64,000 nt of DNA from Leptasterias polaris (Eukaryota; Echinodermata; Asteroidea; Forcipulatida; Asteriidae): positions 3,100,001-3,164,000 of the forward strand of contig JAZGTN010000035.1 of assembly GCA_037783415.1 (NCBI GenBank), written 5' to 3'. Of this stretch, positions 59,682-64,000 are shown piece after piece (within the stretch, counting starts at the first letter, position 1; every line of letters starts with the position of its first letter). The position numbers and the translations under genes were made by a program. A model generated the notes under the pieces. The model was not told the origin of the DNA and searched no databases. It was given only the letters and a program-made list of their open reading frames with translations.

Positions 59682-60130
59682 CCCCAATTGTGTGTACCCA
59701 AGCCATATCGACCATAACCTGCTTTAATAACCCCAGTCCTACCCTATATCAACCCTTACCCACTTAACCCCAATTTTAATTAACCCTATCAACCCTAACA
59801 ACTTAACTAAAACCCGAACCATACTAATCCTATTACCCCTATCAACATTTATACTCTCATTAAACCATGATTAAACCTAGTACTCCTAACCATATCAACC
59901 GACCCTCTCAAACCTAACCTCATCTATAGTATAATCTTAGCCCTGTATCAACCCTAACCCCAACCTGACCCTGTATCAACCATATACCCCGCCGGAACCC
60001 TAATCATGAATCAACCCAACTCCAATCAACCATAAACCAATTAAACAATACCCCAACCTCATCAAACCTAAACCCATTAACCCCACCTCAACCAACAACC
60101 CCAACCCTTTTCAGTCCTCACCCCAACCAA
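59650..60130 (+). repeat. Degenerate telomere-like (AACCCTA)n tract
   Basis: About 480 bp, almost without G, of ACCCTAACC/ATCAACCCTAACC-like units. A TTAGGG-type interstitial repeat that has decayed, or a related C-rich satellite. Confidence 0.6.
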
Positions 60131-60628
60131 AACCTCGCATTTCATAAGCAATCCGAAATGCACACCTATACTTTCCGGCAATGACAAATAGCCACTCAAA
60201 AGGCATCATATTGCAAATGATAATGTACCCTAAGTGTTGTTTCTCAAGCACTTCGCCCTTCCCGAAGACGGTCTTCGTGAACCTTACTACGTGCTCAGCA
60301 TGTCAATATCCCATCCTTGAGTCTTGATTAAGTTATCTTAGTATTTATTGAGAAGACAAACAATCCGGCTACAAAGGGCTTAAGTATGTGCGCAATTAAT
60401 TAACTCGTTGGTTATTGGATTCATGGCATGTATGTTGAGAATGCGATTTATTTAATCGCAGCGCAGAGATTATCATCTGGGAAAGAGGTTGTTTAATTTG
60501 GTACTGTGTGTGTGTGTGCACGAAAATTGTTCGAGTTGTTTAGCCAATTATTACTAATAAATATGCATCTCTGTATGACATTATCATTGGTGACAAATTA
60601 CCGCATGTATATTGCTCCTCTTAACTCG

Positions 60629-61417
60629 TGGTATATGTAAATGACTTTTAGAATGTGTTTATTGTTAGTGTATGCAGTCTTTCTCGTTGAGAAGTACGCA
60701 TGGTATATGTAAATGACTTTTAGAATGTGTTTATTGTTAGTGTATGCAGTCTTTCTCGTTGAGAAGTACGCATGGTATATGTAAATGACTTTTAGAATGT
60801 GTTTATTGTTAGTGTATGCAGTCTTTCTCGTTGAGAAGTACGCATGGTATATGTAAATGACTTTTAGAATGTGTTTATTGTTAGTGTATGCAGTCTTTCT
60901 CGTTGAGAAGTACGCATGGTATATGTAAATGACTTTTAGAATGTGTTTATTGTTAGTGTATGCAGTCTTTCTCGTTGAGAAGTACGCATGGTATATGTAA
61001 ATGACTTTTAGAATGTGTTTATTGTTAGTGTATGCAGTCTTTCTCGTTGAGAAGTACGCATGGTATATGTAAATGACTTTTAGAATGTGTTTATTGTTAG
61101 TGTATGCAGTCTTTCTCGTTGAGAAGTACGCATGGTATATGTAAATGACTTTTAGAATGTGTTTATTGTTAGTGTATGCAGTCTTTCTCGTTGAGAAGTA
61201 CGCATGGTATATGTAAATGACTTTTAGAATGTGTTTATTGTTAGTGTATGCAGTCTTTCTCGTTGAGAAGTACGCATGGTATATGTAAATGACTTTTAGA
61301 ATGTGTTTATTGTTAGTGTATGCAGTCTTTCTCGTTGAGAAGTACGCATGGTATATGTAAATGACTTTTAGAATGTGTTTATTGTTAGTGTATGCAGTCT
61401 TTCTCGTTGAGAAGTAC
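60629..61417. repeat. 72-bp satellite, eleven apparently identical copies
   Basis: The unit TGGTATATGTAAATGACTTT... to ...CGTTGAGAAGTACGCA repeats about 10.96 times without a visible mismatch. As 72 is divisible by three, a 275-aa open frame of 24-aa repeats (YFSTRKTAYTNNKHILKVIY...) exists on the - strand. There is no start context or splice signal, so I treat it as non-coding. Confidence 0.95.
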
Positions 61418-64000
61418 CTGTTCACGAATTGTTATGTTTAGGTATTCTAGTAGCAGTCCATTACTAAAACCGTAGCACCTCGTTATTTTGCCCCACCTCC
61501 TTGGCTTGCCCCTCAAGAATCGATTGTGTTTTGTCTTCCGTAGCCGAGGGTACAGTCTGAATTGTCACGACCCTTCTACTACCCTGTCACGCTGCGTAAC
61601 GACATCAACCCCCATAAGCGAGTAAAATCAATGGGCATGAAGTCCTGAAGCACAAACGAGTTCCCCCTGCATCGATAGACACAGTCTGCTCTTATGCCCT
61701 AAGGAATAGCTTTGCGCCCTCTATACGCCAGTGGCATAACCGGGGGGTGATGGGAGAACTGATTCCTCTAGTTCAAAACCCTACCCCCATCCTGCCCCCA
61801 AAATGAGATCAAAGAAAACTTAACCATAAATATCGATTAGTACCTGTACACAATCCTATAGTAGAAAGAATAATACTTTTAATAATGTGCTGCAGTGACG
61901 GTAGCCTGAACATCTGACGTCACACTTTTGAGGCTAGTGAATAAACGCCAAATACCAGCCTGACCGGATGTTGCCAGATGTACCTTTGACCTTGCATTCA
62001 TTTCACAGGTAGATGTGGATAAAACAACACTTCATCGTGTGCACATAATACACCCGCTGCATCCAGACGACCAAAAGTACAAGATGACCAATTACACCAC
62101 CTCGGACCAATCATAACAAAGATATGGAAAGCTTACGTCACAGCACGTTTATCCAATGAAATCATTGTATCCAATGAAATCATTGGGCCTGTAAGACCAA
62201 TGCCTGTCTTTAATCCTTGCAGATAAAGACAGGGGACTAGTCTAGAGTGAGGGCTGCTGTCGGCACATAATACCTACCATGTTAAGCTGGACCATGTCGA
62301 ACGTCCTTTAATATAGAGGGGCGTCAATCAACGGGGGTTAGTGATTTGGTTTGAAGGGGGCAGGACAAAACTCTATTTGTGTTTTTTGTGTACAGAATCG
62401 GTGTGTCAGTTGTCAATAGTAGATGAAACCAAATTGTACAACTTAAAATTAATAAAGGAAACAAATACGCTTAAATTAACACCGGCAATACCATCTCAGT
62501 AATTCAGTACTTCAAACAATGTACATTGTAAATTTGTATTGTTTATATCCCAAATATTATTTCCCCACTTAATTACTCTCCCCCCCCCCCTTCCCCAATG
62601 AATTTACATATGTGTATATAGACCTTTCTTTTGTTGACAAACAAACTGCGCTGGTTGGCATGGACGGCCATTTCTGCAAACTTTCAGTTAAAAAAATACA
62701 TCCAATGAATGGTTGCTCTGTTTCCGACAAATTTAACACCGTTTTTGAGTATTTGTGTAACAATTTTACAACCTGTGGTTTCCCATAGTTTTCAAACCTT
62801 GGTGACGAGAGGTAGCGATACGGCGCGCTTCTCGGCCATAGTAGCGAGGCTAATAGTTACGCCGCTTTTGTACTCTGAACACATTTTGATAAAAGAGCGC
62901 CCTCTTTCGAATTTAAATTTTTTAAATAAATATTATTGAAAACGTGATGTCATTCCTGATTCGTATTCGATACTGCTTGCAAAGGGAAGTTTGGTGGATC
63001 GTTTGTGAAGACGAAAGCATGTCTGGGTACGTTGTTGTGAAGGTCTAGTTATATTTTTGTAACCCTCGACGGTTCAGCTCAGTTTAAACCGTGCAAGAAA
63101 CTAGCCGCTACTATTGCATTTTTATGCATGAGCTTTGGTCGACGAGTTTACGAGTTTGTCTCACGGCTTGCCAGTAAAAGAAACAATGTGACTATAGGAA
63201 CTTATTTAATTCCCGTCACCACCTGGCAATAACTGCTCTACTTTAAAAAAACGTGATTGGATCCTCTTATCTAGTAGCCCCTAACATTAGCCCAATGAGT
63301 AGAATTACACCTCTATCACCCTCAAGATAAATGCTTCAAATCGGCGGCTTTCACACAGATATGATAAGGAGCGTCAGGTGCACCCAGGTCTCTGTTATGG
63401 ACAGAGATGCAGCGGTTGTCACTAGTTCTCATTAAAATTTCAAAGAGGGGTCATAAATAAACGATGGAAATTTTGAACAAAACAAATGCTCGCTTTATCA
63501 AGAATTGGTATGTGCAGTTCTAGAGCGGTGTGATTTCAGCCGCGTTAATCAAAAACCGACTAGGAGAGCCAGATGCTCTCTTTAAGCTTAAACAAGTATC
63601 ATGAAATAGCCCTTTTCACACGACAGCAATCTAGCAGGGGACCCTTGCTTAATTTTAGCATGGCTGTGAAATTTTACAAATTGCACTTCGTGTGAAAGGA
63701 CAACAAAGCTTTGGGGACTGTCCAAGGTCCCTGGTGAAATCTTCTCAGATATTAACATTTAGTTTTCTGCTCTTTTTGACTCAAAACATTCTCAAAACAT
63801 TTCAAAATATTTCAAACTTGTCAGCTCTATATTGTTGTTATAAACAAGTATCAAATGTTATTGTTTTATATACAATTTTCGCTGCCGTAAGAAAAGATTC
63901 AATATTGGGATGATTTTGTTGTTTCTTTGTTTGTTGGGTTGTTGGGTTGTTTGTTTGTTTGTTTGTTTCTTTCTTTCGTTCTTTGTTCTTCCTCTCTCTC
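61418..64000. other. Right end of the window, no gene supported
   Basis: It contains a duplicated ATCCAATGAAATCATTG (about 62154-62190), poly-C (62581-62590) and a (GTTT)n/(CTTT)n simple repeat running to the end (63930-64000). Confidence 0.45.

Noticed and set aside
60598..61425. 275-aa ORF on the - strand with eleven 24-aa repeats
   Set aside because: It is open only because the perfect satellite unit is 72 bp. There is no start context, splice site or protein-like divergence between units.

Overview
This is a eukaryotic, AT-rich, intron-bearing window from an animal genome. Two genes are recognised with confidence by their translated exons: ERCC8 (CSA) on the + strand and NDUFAF2 (mimitin) on the - strand. 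They lie head to head, as in vertebrates. The dense content of short palindromic DNA transposons (TTAAAGGCACTGG..., GGGCCCAATTTCAT... and ATAGACC...GGTCTAT families), tRNA-headed SINEs and CR1-like retrotransposon ends suggests a marine deuterostome invertebrate. An echinoderm, probably a sea star, is my best guess; this is inference from remembered repeat styles, not a database match.

Layout. 1-8.6 kb: the last four coding exons of an unidentified + strand gene (111 codons of C-terminus plus stop), with phase-compatible splice sites and a 15-bp minisatellite in the probable 3'UTR. 13.24-15.93 kb: complete NDUFAF2 on the - strand, five exons, 165 aa. 15.93-16.47 kb: a 538-bp shared promoter interval. 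16.47-32.11 kb: complete ERCC8 on the + strand, nine coding exons, 404 aa. Its introns hold a three-level nest of transposons, a truncated CR1-like retrotransposon, a 381-bp near-perfect hairpin element, a tRNA-headed SINE and other MITEs. Its presumed 3'UTR holds a ten-copy tandem array of a tRNA-like unit. 33.4-64 kb: gene-poor and rich in repeats, with one plausible first coding exon (45726-45824) downstream of a TATA box, and one weak membrane-anchor ORF near 59.4 kb.

The most unusual object is a 2.3-kb foldback element (55655-57930). Its inverted arms are built from ~160-bp sub-repeats and enclose a deleted, reverse-oriented piece of ribosomal DNA (18S fragment, 5.8S, probable spacers). 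That rDNA is itself interrupted by a MITE, and the whole element sits inside another MITE family copy. Also notable are an eleven-copy, apparently perfect 72-bp satellite (60629-61417), two small palindromic elements with exact 9-bp target duplications, and the presence of tandem repeats in the 3' ends of all three genes.

Functionally, ERCC8 is the substrate receptor of a CUL4-DDB1 ubiquitin ligase in transcription-coupled repair, and NDUFAF2 is a mitochondrial complex I assembly factor. They are linked by a likely bidirectional promoter rather than by a known common pathway.
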